DNA of 6,288 nt from an uncultured Candidatus Melainabacteria bacterium (lineage in GTDB: Bacteria; Cyanobacteriota; Vampirovibrionia; Gastranaerophilales; Gastranaerophilaceae). A program made the position numbers and the translations under genes. Below the pieces are notes generated by a model. That model had not been told where the DNA came from and did no database searches. It saw nothing but the letters and a program-made list of their open reading frames with translations. The stretch lies in assembly GCA_934675225.1 (NCBI GenBank), contig CAKUQA010000085.1:1-6288 (forward strand). The letters run 5' to 3'. Below are positions 1 through 6,174 of the stretch, one piece after another (the first letter of the stretch is position 1; each line of letters begins with the position of its first letter).

Positions 1-3000
1 TTTCAAGACTATTATCTTTACGTGAATGGCGAAATGATTAGCTATTCTGAGGCATTACGCCTATATTCTCAACTTGATAATGATACTATGCTTGATTTCG
101 AACAATTTTATAAAGACGAAACAGGCTATGAAATTATTTCTGCAAGCGGTTATAATTTAAATACCAATACAATTAATAACCTAAAAGTTTTAAACAAAGC
201 AAACATCAACACAAAATACACTATTGATGCTTATGCCAAAAAATCAGGCAAAATCCTTGACACACAATGGTCAGGCTATTCTGCTGAAGAAATTATGCAA
301 ATGGTTAATGATGGAGTAAATGTTCCTCAAGATATAGTTGACCTTGCTAATACTATTTTACAAACATCAGGCACAAACGTAGAAGGCACTGATGACAATT
401 CTGATGAAGGAGATGATAAAACAGAAAAAGAACCTTATTTAGACCTTATTCCTAAAGCTAAAAAGAAAATCGAAAAATGTAATGAAACAAACGAAAAAAT
501 CAATGACAAAATTGATGACCTTTTACCTGAAAAACAAAAATTTGAAAAATCCTTCAATAAAAAAATTAAAACCCAAAAAGAAGAATTAAAAAAATTTGAA
601 GAAGATTTAAGAGAATGGAGAACTTTACAAAACAAAATTAACAACGGAGAAGCTCTTTCTGATAAAGAAGCAAAACGCTATGCACAAATTACAGGAATGT
701 TGGAAGATAAAAACAACAAAGACGACATCCAATTTGACAAAAATGAAATTGCAAGATCTCTAAATGATATCAATATTTTAGCTGTTCTTGGAGAAAAACT
801 TGCTGACGAAACAATCGAAATTGGTGATACTTTAGCAGATTACACATCTAAAGCAAACTACAAAATGACAGCTCAAACCGTTTCTCACGAAATTGGTTTT
901 ATTGGAACTATCATGGCTATGGCTCAAGGTAAAACACTTGCTAAAGAAGCAAACAAAGTTGGTAATGATACAAAAGAATATTCTTCTGACACAACTCAAT
1001 CTGTTGGCGAGATTGCAGGAATTTTAGGTGTTCAAAACAGTGTACTTTCTGCAAACGAACTTCAAGAGCCTGATGATGTAGAGAACACAACTCCATCTTC
1101 AGCTACAGAAGATGCAAAAACTCCGGCATCTAATGAACCTGAAGGAACTGTTGATAACGAAAACGAAGATAACAATGCAGCTAAAGAAGAAACAAAAACT
1201 CCTGAAACAACTGCAGAAGAAGATTTTATAGTAAATGATAAAAATGTTCAAGAATTGATAAAAGAGGGCAGTCATATTCACTCTGATATGACTGGTCAAA
1301 CTGTAAGAGCTTTGAGAAATTCTATTGATGCTAAAAGTGACAAAAAATTCGCAAAATATGCAAATTATAAAATTACAAGAATTATCAAACAATATAAGGA
1401 TGAAGAAGAAAAACGTGAAGAAGAAATTGCAAAACTTGAACAAGAAAATAAAGAAGCAAAAGAAAAATTAGAAAAATTGACAGGTAAATCAGGTGATGAA
1501 CTTGATAAAGAGATCAACAATACTTCAGACAAAAAAGAAAAAGACCAAAATAACAACTTAAGCGAATCAGATAAAAAAGAAGTTGAAAATCTTAAAACTG
1601 GCATTCAATCTAACAATCAAAGAATTACAGAATTAAAAGAAACTGCGCAAACTTCAATTGATGATTTCAAAAACAAAACTGTTAAAGAAAAATCAAGAAT
1701 TTCAACAGCTGTTCCGAAAGAAAACCAAGAATTTGAAGCTAATACAGAATACAAAGAAAAAATTATTCCTCAAGCGAAAGAAGATTTGAGTTTTACTGAC
1801 AATTCCGGTGAAACTCTAACTAAAATGGGTAAATATCGTGTTATTGTTGGCTTACAACAAATTGCGATGATGCAGTTTAAAAAAGGATACAAGAACGTAG
1901 CTAAAGGCGCAGTAAGTGTTGGTATAGGCTTTGGAGCTCAAATTGTTGGTAGCTTACCTACTCCTAAACTTGCAGAAAAAGCAACTACAAATGCAATTAA
2001 AAATGAAACATCTGCTATTGAGGGGTTAAATCAGGCAGATGCAATGATTTCTTCAATCACCGGAGAAGAAACAACTCAATCAACTTATGATTCCAAAAAA
2101 CAAGAATCAGAAGATAAAACTGCAGGCAACGCAGAAGAAGGAGCACAAGATACTGCAGACGGAACAGTTCAACCAGCTGTTCAAACAAATTCTGCAAAAG
2201 TTGCAACTGCTCAACAACAAACAAATTCAGCAACAACTCAAACAGAACCTGCTCAAAGCACAGAAACAGGTTCTACAACAGGTGCTGCAGCTCCTGTTAA
2301 CGAAGGGAATACAAAAACTTCTGTAAACAATACAGTTCAAGAAACATCCAACGAAATTAAAACTCAAGCAAATAACGCAACAAAAACTGTTTCTAATAAA
2401 AAAACTGAAACTCCGGAAGAAAAAGATAATGATAAAGTAGAAAATAAAGTAGCAGATGCTACAACTTCAACATCTTCAAATAAAACTTCCGGCAAAAAAG
2501 AAGAAATGACAAATGAAAAAGCTCAAGACAATGTTGATAATGTAAAAGATAAAGCAAAAGATTCTTCTAAAGATTCAGAAAATGTAAAAAAAGATACAGA
2601 CAAAACAACCAAAGAACTTGAAAAAGAGACTAAAAAACTTACAAAACAAATGAAAAAGGATGAAAAAGAAATCATCAAAATGACTAAAGAGTCTCAAAAA
2701 GCCGCTAAAAAACAAGACGACATGGTTGCAGAATACGAAGCTATTGTTGCAGAGAATGAACAACTTACAGCAGAAGATACAAAAAATCAACAATTAAACC
2801 AAACTCAAAACCAAAATCAAGTTGCTGTACAAACTCAAGCTGCATCTCAAACAACACAACAACAAGTTACAACAGGAGCACAACAAACTACAAATTCCGA
2901 TAAAATTGCAAGCAACGATGCAAGATTAAATACAATCGGTGTTGAATTTGAAGCAAGCGGAAGAATTATTACAAGAAACAGAACTAAAATCGTAAAACTC

Positions 3001-4476
3001 CAAAAAACAACTAAAACAACTTCTAAAAAAGTTGAAAAGAAAACAAAAGTTATTGAAAAGAAAAACAAAGAATCCGAAAAAGCAGAACAAGACAAACAAA
3101 AGAAATTAGCTAAACAACTTGGCGTTGTTGGAGTTGCAGAAAACGTATTTTCAACAACATTGTCAATCGGTTCTATTATGATGATGAGCCCATGGCCTGC
3201 TACAATTGCAGCCGGAGCTGTAATGGTAAAAATTGGTACTTATGGCGTTGCTGCTTGTGGTGTAACTAAAGGTGTTATCAACTTAGCAAACGGAAACTTA
3301 ACAGCTGCCTTGATGTCTATCGGACAAGCTGCTCTTACTGTTGCAACCAGCCAAGCAGGCGTAGGACAAGCATCTGGCGGTGTACTTGGTGCAGTAACAG
3401 CAGGCTTAAACGTTGTTTCTTCTTCTGCTGATATGGTTAACAATATCAGAGCCGTACAAGGTAAAGAAGCAAGCGGAGTATTTAGCAAAATTTCAGCAAT
3501 TGCAGGAGCTGCATCTGCTGTAACAAGTGCCGCTTCAACTCTTGGCAGCCTTGGCAAATCAGGAACTTTCGGACAAATTTCAAAAGTCAGCAGCGTAGTT
3601 GGCTCTGCATTATCTTCAACAAGCCAATTAATGACATCATTCGGTGATGACAGCAAATTAGCATCAATCCTTGGAACCGTTGGCGGAGCAATCAGCACTG
3701 CTGCTTCTATCGGAATGTTAGCTGACTCAAAAATGAACAAAGCAGAAGCCAAAAACGAAGAAAATAAAAACAACTCAGATGCAAAATCTGCAGAAGAAAC
3801 AAACAAAACAGACAATACTAATTCTGACAACAAAACTGAACAAACTAAAGAAGAACAAAAACAAGAAACAGAAAAACAAAATGCACAAGCAGAAATTAAA
3901 AAAGCAGAACAAACTATTAAAACTGAAGAAAACAAAGATTTAACAGACAATACTTCTAAATCAACAGAAAAACAAGTACAAGAAGAAAAGACTCCAAAAG
4001 AAAAATTACAAGCAGCAAAAGATGCAAGAGAAGCTCAAAAAGCAGAAGCTAATAAAGAAGAAAACAACTTAGGTAAAGATGCTAAAAAGAACATGGTTGA
4101 AAACGGAGCATCTTTAGAATATGCAAATATCAGTGATGACGAAATCGCAGGCAGATTAGAATTTGCCCAAAAGATGGGTGATGATAAAGCTGCAGCAAAA
4201 TTCACAGCAGAACTTGAAAAACGTGGACAATACAAAGAGCAAATGGCTGTAATTGCAGAAAACAAAGAAAAGAAAGCTCAAACATTTTCAAATATCACAA
4301 ATGCAGTTGGCAGTGCAGTTTCTGCAACAACAAGCATTATGAACATGAACAATGGCAACAACAATAACCAAAGCAAGAAAAAAACTTATGTTGCCGGTAA
4401 ATTAACTAAACGTTCAAAAGAAATCATCGCTAAAAACAGAAAACGTATTGCGGCATTGGCAAAAAAAGCCTCATAA
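1..4476 (+). CDS. Very large modular coiled-coil / hydrophobic-repeat protein of unknown function (5' partial)
   Basis: I do not recognise this protein. The frame is open from base 1 to the TAA at 4474-4476. The first possible start, GTG at 22, has no ribosome binding site, so the true start lies outside the window. Residues below count from that GTG. About 1-110 look folded (Trp and Tyr present). Highly charged helices likely to form coiled coils lie near 144-207, 453-550, 837-917 and 985-1030. Hydrophobic or Gly-rich segments follow the coiled coils near 281-303, 603-645 and 1034-1235. Disordered linkers rich in T, E, N, Q and P separate them (348-405, 684-830, 922-958, 1237-1357). The C-terminus is strongly basic (1450-1484). 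I saw only two cysteines and three tryptophans. Signal peptide status is unknown because the N-terminus is absent. A long structural, surface-associated or membrane-interacting protein is plausible, but this is inference from architecture. The coding strand is A-rich and T-poor, which explains the many antisense shadow frames. The gene ends 11 bases before a terminator. Confidence 0.9.
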   Translation, partial: FQDYYLYVNGEMISYSEALRLYSQLDNDTMLDFEQFYKDETGYEIISASGYNLNTNTINNLKVLNKANINTKYTIDAYAKKSGKILDTQWSGYSAEEIMQMVNDGVNVPQDIVDLANTILQTSGTNVEGTDDNSDEGDDKTEKEPYLDLIPKAKKKIEKCNETNEKINDKIDDLLPEKQKFEKSFNKKIKTQKEELKKFEEDLREWRTLQNKINNGEALSDKEAKRYAQITGMLEDKNNKDDIQFDKNEIARSLNDINILAVLGEKLADETIEIGDTLADYTSKANYKMTAQTVSHEIGFIGTIMAMAQGKTLAKEANKVGNDTKEYSSDTTQSVGEIAGILGVQNSVLSANELQEPDDVENTTPSSATEDAKTPASNEPEGTVDNENEDNNAAKEETKTPETTAEEDFIVNDKNVQELIKEGSHIHSDMTGQTVRALRNSIDAKSDKKFAKYANYKITRIIKQYKDEEEKREEEIAKLEQENKEAKEKLEKLTGKSGDELDKEINNTSDKKEKDQNNNLSESDKKEVENLKTGIQSNNQRITELKETAQTSIDDFKNKTVKEKSRISTAVPKENQEFEANTEYKEKIIPQAKEDLSFTDNSGETLTKMGKYRVIVGLQQIAMMQFKKGYKNVAKGAVSVGIGFGAQIVGSLPTPKLAEKATTNAIKNETSAIEGLNQADAMISSITGEETTQSTYDSKKQESEDKTAGNAEEGAQDTADGTVQPAVQTNSAKVATAQQQTNSATTQTEPAQSTETGSTTGAAAPVNEGNTKTSVNNTVQETSNEIKTQANNATKTVSNKKTETPEEKDNDKVENKVADATTSTSSNKTSGKKEEMTNEKAQDNVDNVKDKAKDSSKDSENVKKDTDKTTKELEKETKKLTKQMKKDEKEIIKMTKESQKAAKKQDDMVAEYEAIVAENEQLTAEDTKNQQLNQTQNQNQVAVQTQAASQTTQQQVTTGAQQTTNSDKIASNDARLNTIGVEFEASGRIITRNRTKIVKLQKTTKTTSKKVEKKTKVIEKKNKESEKAEQDKQKKLAKQLGVVGVAENVFSTTLSIGSIMMMSPWPATIAAGAVMVKIGTYGVAACGVTKGVINLANGNLTAALMSIGQAALTVATSQAGVGQASGGVLGAVTAGLNVVSSSADMVNNIRAVQGKEASGVFSKISAIAGAASAVTSAASTLGSLGKSGTFGQISKVSSVVGSALSSTSQLMTSFGDDSKLASILGTVGGAISTAASIGMLADSKMNKAEAKNEENKNNSDAKSAEETNKTDNTNSDNKTEQTKEEQKQETEKQNAQAEIKKAEQTIKTEENKDLTDNTSKSTEKQVQEEKTPKEKLQAAKDAREAQKAEANKEENNLGKDAKKNMVENGASLEYANISDDEIAGRLEFAQKMGDDKAAAKFTAELEKRGQYKEQMAVIAENKEKKAQTFSNITNAVGSAVSATTSIMNMNNGNNNNQSKKKTYVAGKLTKRSKEIIAKNRKRIAALAKKAS
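859..963 (+). repeat. Internal protein repeat A, copy 1 (large protein)
   Basis: Residues 280-314 of the large protein run Y-K-x-x-A, then V-S-x-x-I-G-F, an Ile, and finally L-A-K-x-A. With a one-residue gap the same pattern recurs at residues 623-658. In both places it follows a charged helical segment and precedes a disordered linker. This suggests that the coiled coil plus hydrophobic segment is a duplicated unit. The similarity is at protein level only, was aligned by eye and is modest. Confidence 0.45.
1888..1995 (+). repeat. Internal protein repeat A, copy 2 (large protein)
   Basis: Residues 623-658 match copy 1 at Y-K, A, V-S, I-G-F, I, L-A and a following Ala, with conservative changes between. 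The segment is more glycine-rich than copy 1 (G-x-G-F-G) and may form a membrane-active or tightly packed helix. It lies between the second coiled coil and the long Q/T/N-rich linker. Confidence 0.45.
2167..2400 (+). repeat. Low-complexity Q/T/N/A-rich linker, CAA/ACA-rich DNA
   Basis: Residues about 716-793 of the large protein consist mostly of Gln, Thr, Asn, Ser and Ala, with scattered Pro and Glu. The DNA is dominated by CAA, ACA, ACT and GCA codons and includes a run of three CAA codons at 2212-2220. The protein is probably disordered here, linking the second hydrophobic segment to the third coiled coil. The frame is intact, with no sign of slippage damage. Confidence 0.7.
2785..2895 (+). 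repeat. Glutamine-rich low-complexity tract, CAA-rich DNA
   Basis: Residues 922-958 contain 14 Gln in 37 positions, all encoded by CAA, interspersed with Thr, Asn and Ala. It separates the third coiled coil from a further Lys-rich helix before the large hydrophobic region. It is probably a flexible spacer. Near-repetitive CAA/ACA triplets make the length of this tract prone to vary between strains; that is inference. Confidence 0.7.
2962..3006 (+). repeat. Basic helix motif, copy 1 (I-I-x-[KR]-N-R-x-[KR]-I-x-x-L-x-K)
   Basis: Residues 981-995 read R-I-I-T-R-N-R-T-K-I-V-K-L-Q-K. The same spacing of I-I, N-R, I, L and K is found at the extreme C-terminus (residues 1467-1481). Seven of 15 positions are identical, and several others exchange only Lys and Arg. 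This copy begins the Lys-rich helix that leads into the hydrophobic region. Confidence 0.5.
3481..3717 (+). repeat. Three Gly/Ala/Ser-rich helical repeats (repeat B, copies 1-3)
   Basis: Within the hydrophobic region, residues 1154-1232 contain three related segments about 27-32 residues apart. Their cores are at 1160-1172 (I-A-G-A-A-S-A-V-T-S-A-A-S), 1192-1204 (V-V-G-S-A-L-S-S-T-S-Q-L-M) and 1219-1232 (T-V-G-G-A-I-S-T-A-A-S-I-G-M). The first two are preceded by F-x-x-I-S. Small residues on one helix face suggest tight helix packing or membrane insertion. Weaker possible copies lie further upstream near residues 1100-1111 and 1126-1139. Confidence 0.6.
4285..4344 (+). repeat. Detached fourth copy of repeat B near the C-terminus
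   Basis: Residues 1422-1441 begin F-S-N-I-T and continue A-V-G-S-A-V-S-A-T-T-S-I-M. This matches the repeat B pattern seen about 200 residues earlier, closest to its second copy. A charged K/E-rich linker and a short helical segment separate it from the other copies. It directly precedes an Asn-rich stretch and the basic tail. Confidence 0.55.
4420..4464 (+). repeat. Basic helix motif, copy 2, in the C-terminal tail
   Basis: Residues 1467-1481 read E-I-I-A-K-N-R-K-R-I-A-A-L-A-K and match residues 981-995 in motif and spacing. They form the end of a tail of about 35 residues in which Lys and Arg are frequent and acidic residues rare. The tail may bind an acidic surface such as nucleic acid, lipid or another protein, or may be a targeting signal; the sequence does not tell which. 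Confidence 0.5.
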
Positions 4477-4486
4477 ATACCAAATT

Positions 4487-4519
4487 AAAAAGCCCTTGAA
4501 ATTAATTCAAGAGCTTTTT
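4487..4519. terminator. Bidirectional intrinsic terminator between convergent genes
   Basis: The arm at 4487-4500 (aaaaagcccttgaa) pairs with 4506-4519 (ttcaagagcttttt) across a five-base loop (4501-4505). The only imperfection is C4494 opposite A4512. Transcribed from the minus strand, this position becomes a U-G wobble, so the hairpin is fully paired in that direction. Each arm supplies a U-run on its own exit side, so it can end transcripts of both the large gene and the amylase gene. It starts 11 bases after the stop of the large gene and lies 22 bases past the amylase stop. Confidence 0.85.
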
Positions 4520-4540
4520 AGCTATTTATAATAAGAATTT

Positions 4541-6088
4541 TTATTTAATTTCCAAGTCATTAACCATCAAAACTTGAACCTCTCCGGCATATAATACTGT
4601 ACTAATCGACCCATTTCCAACAACCGGAATATTGTCTATTTTTATAGGAAGAACAGTGTTCTTATTTGACAACTTTGGAACAGAAATCGTTACATCAGAA
4701 TTTGTTCTAAAATTCAAGTTACCGATAACTATAACACTTTGTCCGTTATATGACTCTGCATAGGCAAATACAGATGGATTTGATGATTTCAAAGGAACAA
4801 ATCTACCATTATTAATAATTGTTGAAAGTCCTCTTTTTATTCTGTTACCAAGCACAAATGCACTTTGCAGAGCTTCATTTTTCCCTTTAGGTTGACGAGA
4901 GAAATTAAAAATATCAATTTTGCCGCGATGGACAAAATAATAATCGTCATCAGTATAAGTTTTAAAAGCCTCTTTATTTGCCCACATATAAATATAATTA
5001 TCACCGGTATCAAAACCATCCACAAAGTATGAATTTACGGGCAAAGTAGCGTTTAACCAAATAATCATTTCGCTGAATTTTTGCCCGTTTATCAATAAAG
5101 GGCTCATTTCATCATGAGTAGAAAAACTTCCAATTACTGCTTTATGGTCTTGATATTTATTAATATTTTCATTTGTAGCAACAATTTGATTTATTAATTC
5201 TTTTCCTGTTTTGTAATTTTTTAGATTGAAAAAACTTCCATAATAGCCGTCAAATCCAGCTTCTAACAATTTGTTATAAGGAGTAAACACTGCATAAGGA
5301 GAAACTGCTTCTGTCCAACTTTCTGAAGCTTCTGCAAGCCACAAGAATTGAGGATCTTTCATTCTAGAATAATCTATTAAATCCTTCCAAAATCTGGCAG
5401 GCTTGTTAGTTGCAACATCAACTCTTATACCATCGGCACCAAGCCCTATAACCATATCTACAAAACCTTTAAACAAACCGTAAACATCTTTATTCACGGC
5501 AGTTTCAGTTCCGGCATTCAGCAATCTTACATCTGTCCAATCAGCAGGAACTACAGGTTGTCCTGATTTATCTTTAACAAACAATTCTGGTCTCTGCATA
5601 TATAAATCATAAGAACCGCAAGACGGCAAATCTATAATTACAGAAATTCCACGTTTATGAGCTTCATCGATAAATTTTCTTGCTTGTGCAGTTGCAGATA
5701 AAGCACTTTTATTGCTTACCAATTGAGGATTGATTGTATTAAAACTTGATGCTGCATATAAAGAACCGGCTGTTCCAAGAGCTTTTGTTTTTCCGACAGG
5801 AGTAATCGGCATTACATGAATAGTATTTATTCCCTTTGCAGCAAGTTCATCCAAACGAGGAATAGCATTCAAAAAAGTACCACTTTCTTCTCCATCTTCA
5901 AAATCAATAATTCCGTTTTTATTGATATCCTGAGCACCAAAAGTTCTTAAATTAATTTCGTATATTATAGAAGAATTTTTTGAAAAATTCCTTCTTAAAT
6001 TATTAACCCAAACATCAGCACTAAAAGCACTCTGAGTAATAAACAACATCATAGCGATTGCTAAAGCCAGCCTTTTAATAAACAACAT
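4541..6088 (-). CDS. Secreted GH13 alpha-amylase-family glycosidase
   Basis: The product is a 515-residue exported glycoside hydrolase, expected to cleave or rearrange alpha-glucan bonds outside the cytoplasm. Residues 1-24 form a Sec signal peptide. The barrel starts with Y-E-I-N-L-R-T-F (43-50), followed by an EF-hand-like loop (54-65). Region I is I-D-L-P-S-C-G-S with Asp153. A short B-domain-like part contains W-T-D-V-R-L-L-N from Trp184. Region II G-I-R-V-D supplies the nucleophile Asp224 and Arg222. Region III L-A-E-A-S supplies the acid/base Glu253. Region IV F-S-T-H-D supplies His325 and Asp326. The last 80 or so residues look like the usual C-terminal beta-sandwich. The triad is complete, but the Asn-His normally ending region I is Cys157-Gly158. 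The region after IV (Y-F-V-D-G-F-D-T-G-D) also differs from ordinary amylases, so exact specificity cannot be named. I chose ATG 6088 over the in-frame ATG at 6142 because of the strong ribosome site and the signal peptide. The gene is divergent from a ROK kinase. Confidence 0.9.
   Translation of the reverse strand: MLFIKRLALAIAMMLFITQSAFSADVWVNNLRRNFSKNSSIIYEINLRTFGAQDINKNGIIDFEDGEESGTFLNAIPRLDELAAKGINTIHVMPITPVGKTKALGTAGSLYAASSFNTINPQLVSNKSALSATAQARKFIDEAHKRGISVIIDLPSCGSYDLYMQRPELFVKDKSGQPVVPADWTDVRLLNAGTETAVNKDVYGLFKGFVDMVIGLGADGIRVDVATNKPARFWKDLIDYSRMKDPQFLWLAEASESWTEAVSPYAVFTPYNKLLEAGFDGYYGSFFNLKNYKTGKELINQIVATNENINKYQDHKAVIGSFSTHDEMSPLLINGQKFSEMIIWLNATLPVNSYFVDGFDTGDNYIYMWANKEAFKTYTDDDYYFVHRGKIDIFNFSRQPKGKNEALQSAFVLGNRIKRGLSTIINNGRFVPLKSSNPSVFAYAESYNGQSVIVIGNLNFRTNSDVTISVPKLSNKNTVLPIKIDNIPVVGNGSISTVLYAGEVQVLMVNDLEIK
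5894..5929 (-). other. EF-hand-like calcium-binding loop in the GH13 enzyme
   Basis: Residues 54-65 read D-I-N-K-N-G-I-I-D-F-E-D. This fits the 12-residue calcium loop with ligands at positions 1, 3, 5, 9 and 12, Gly at 6 and a hydrophobic residue at 8. It sits right after the first barrel strand. It may stabilise the fold with a calcium ion. No second EF-hand is seen nearby, so it resembles isolated dockerin-type loops. Confidence 0.65.
6017..6088 (-). other. Sec signal peptide of the GH13 enzyme
   Basis: Residues 1-24 have the classic layout: a short basic start (Lys5, Arg6), a hydrophobic core from Leu7 to Ile17, and a polar end T-Q-S-A-F-S-A. Cleavage is likely after Ser23 or Ala24, before D-V-W-V. 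There is no lipobox cysteine, so the mature protein should be released into the periplasm or medium rather than lipid-anchored. Confidence 0.85.
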
Positions 6089-6095
6089 TTTCACA

Positions 6096-6103
6096 TCTCC
6101 CTT
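6096..6103 (-). promoter_or_regulatory. Ribosome binding site deciding the GH13 start
   Basis: On the minus strand this reads aagggaga. Its GGGAG core ends eight bases before the ATG at 6088, near-ideal spacing. The alternative upstream ATG at 6142 has no such site and would add 18 residues in front of the signal peptide. Confidence 0.85.
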
Positions 6104-6113
6104 TTTAATTAAT

Positions 6114-6142
6114 ATGCTACCAAATAATTGTATTTTTTGCAA
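6114..6142 (-). promoter_or_regulatory. Candidate promoter for the GH13 gene
   Basis: On the minus strand TTGCAA (6142-6137) is followed by a 17-base spacer and TAGCAT (6119-6114). Each box matches four of six bases of the sigma-70 consensus, giving a leader of about 20 bases that just includes the ribosome site. A competing -10 box, TACAAT (6132-6127, five of six matches), lacks a good -35. The promoter is probable somewhere here, but the exact boxes are uncertain. Confidence 0.4.
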
Positions 6143-6165
6143 ATTTTGAGTTTTTAGTCTATAAT
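6137..6165 (+). promoter_or_regulatory. Sigma-70-type promoter of the ROK kinase gene
   Basis: TTGCAA (6137-6142, four of six matches) is followed by exactly 17 bases and a perfect TATAAT (6160-6165). Transcription should start near 6171-6174, almost at the ATG at 6175, so the message would be leaderless or nearly so. The -35 hexamer is palindromic and overlaps the -35 proposed for the divergent GH13 gene. Confidence 0.65.
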
Positions 6166-6174
6166 TCTATGCGT

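Noticed and set aside
22..24. GTG as the true start of the large protein
   Set aside because: The frame is open to base 1 with sensible codons, and no ribosome binding site precedes the GTG. The gene most likely starts outside the window.
435..1604. Several short Phe/Ser-rich antisense frames
   Set aside because: They are the complement of Lys/Glu-rich coiled-coil codons, with no start signals or recognisable domains.
2087..2326. 79-residue Gln/Leu-rich frame on the plus strand inside the large gene
   Set aside because: It is a frame-shifted reading of the CAA/ACA-rich linker. Its composition is fully explained by the low-complexity DNA.
2167..2895. CAA/ACA-rich tracts as a possible DNA repeat array or CRISPR
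   Set aside because: There are no regular repeat units or spacers. The pattern follows codons for Gln and Thr in a continuous reading frame.
3240..3950. 236-residue antisense reading frame, with a lipobox-like L-I-S-A-C near its start
   Set aside because: It is the complement of an A-rich, T-poor coding strand, which naturally lacks antisense stops. The Ser/Phe/Leu-rich composition is a mirror of Lys/Glu/Ala/Thr codons, and no ribosome site or domain is seen.
4837..5025. 62-residue frame within the GH13 gene on the same strand
   Set aside because: It overlaps the conserved C-terminal half of the GH13 enzyme in another frame and has no independent support.
6089..6142. 18-residue N-terminal extension of the GH13 enzyme from the ATG at 6142
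   Set aside because: It would overlap the promoter and ribosome binding site and would place a polar stretch before a textbook signal peptide. The ATG at 6088 has an ideally spaced GGGAG.
6121..6150. Short imperfect palindromes (near 6121-6130 and 6140-6148) as operator sites
   Set aside because: They are brief AT-rich matches expected by chance in this composition and match no operator I can name.
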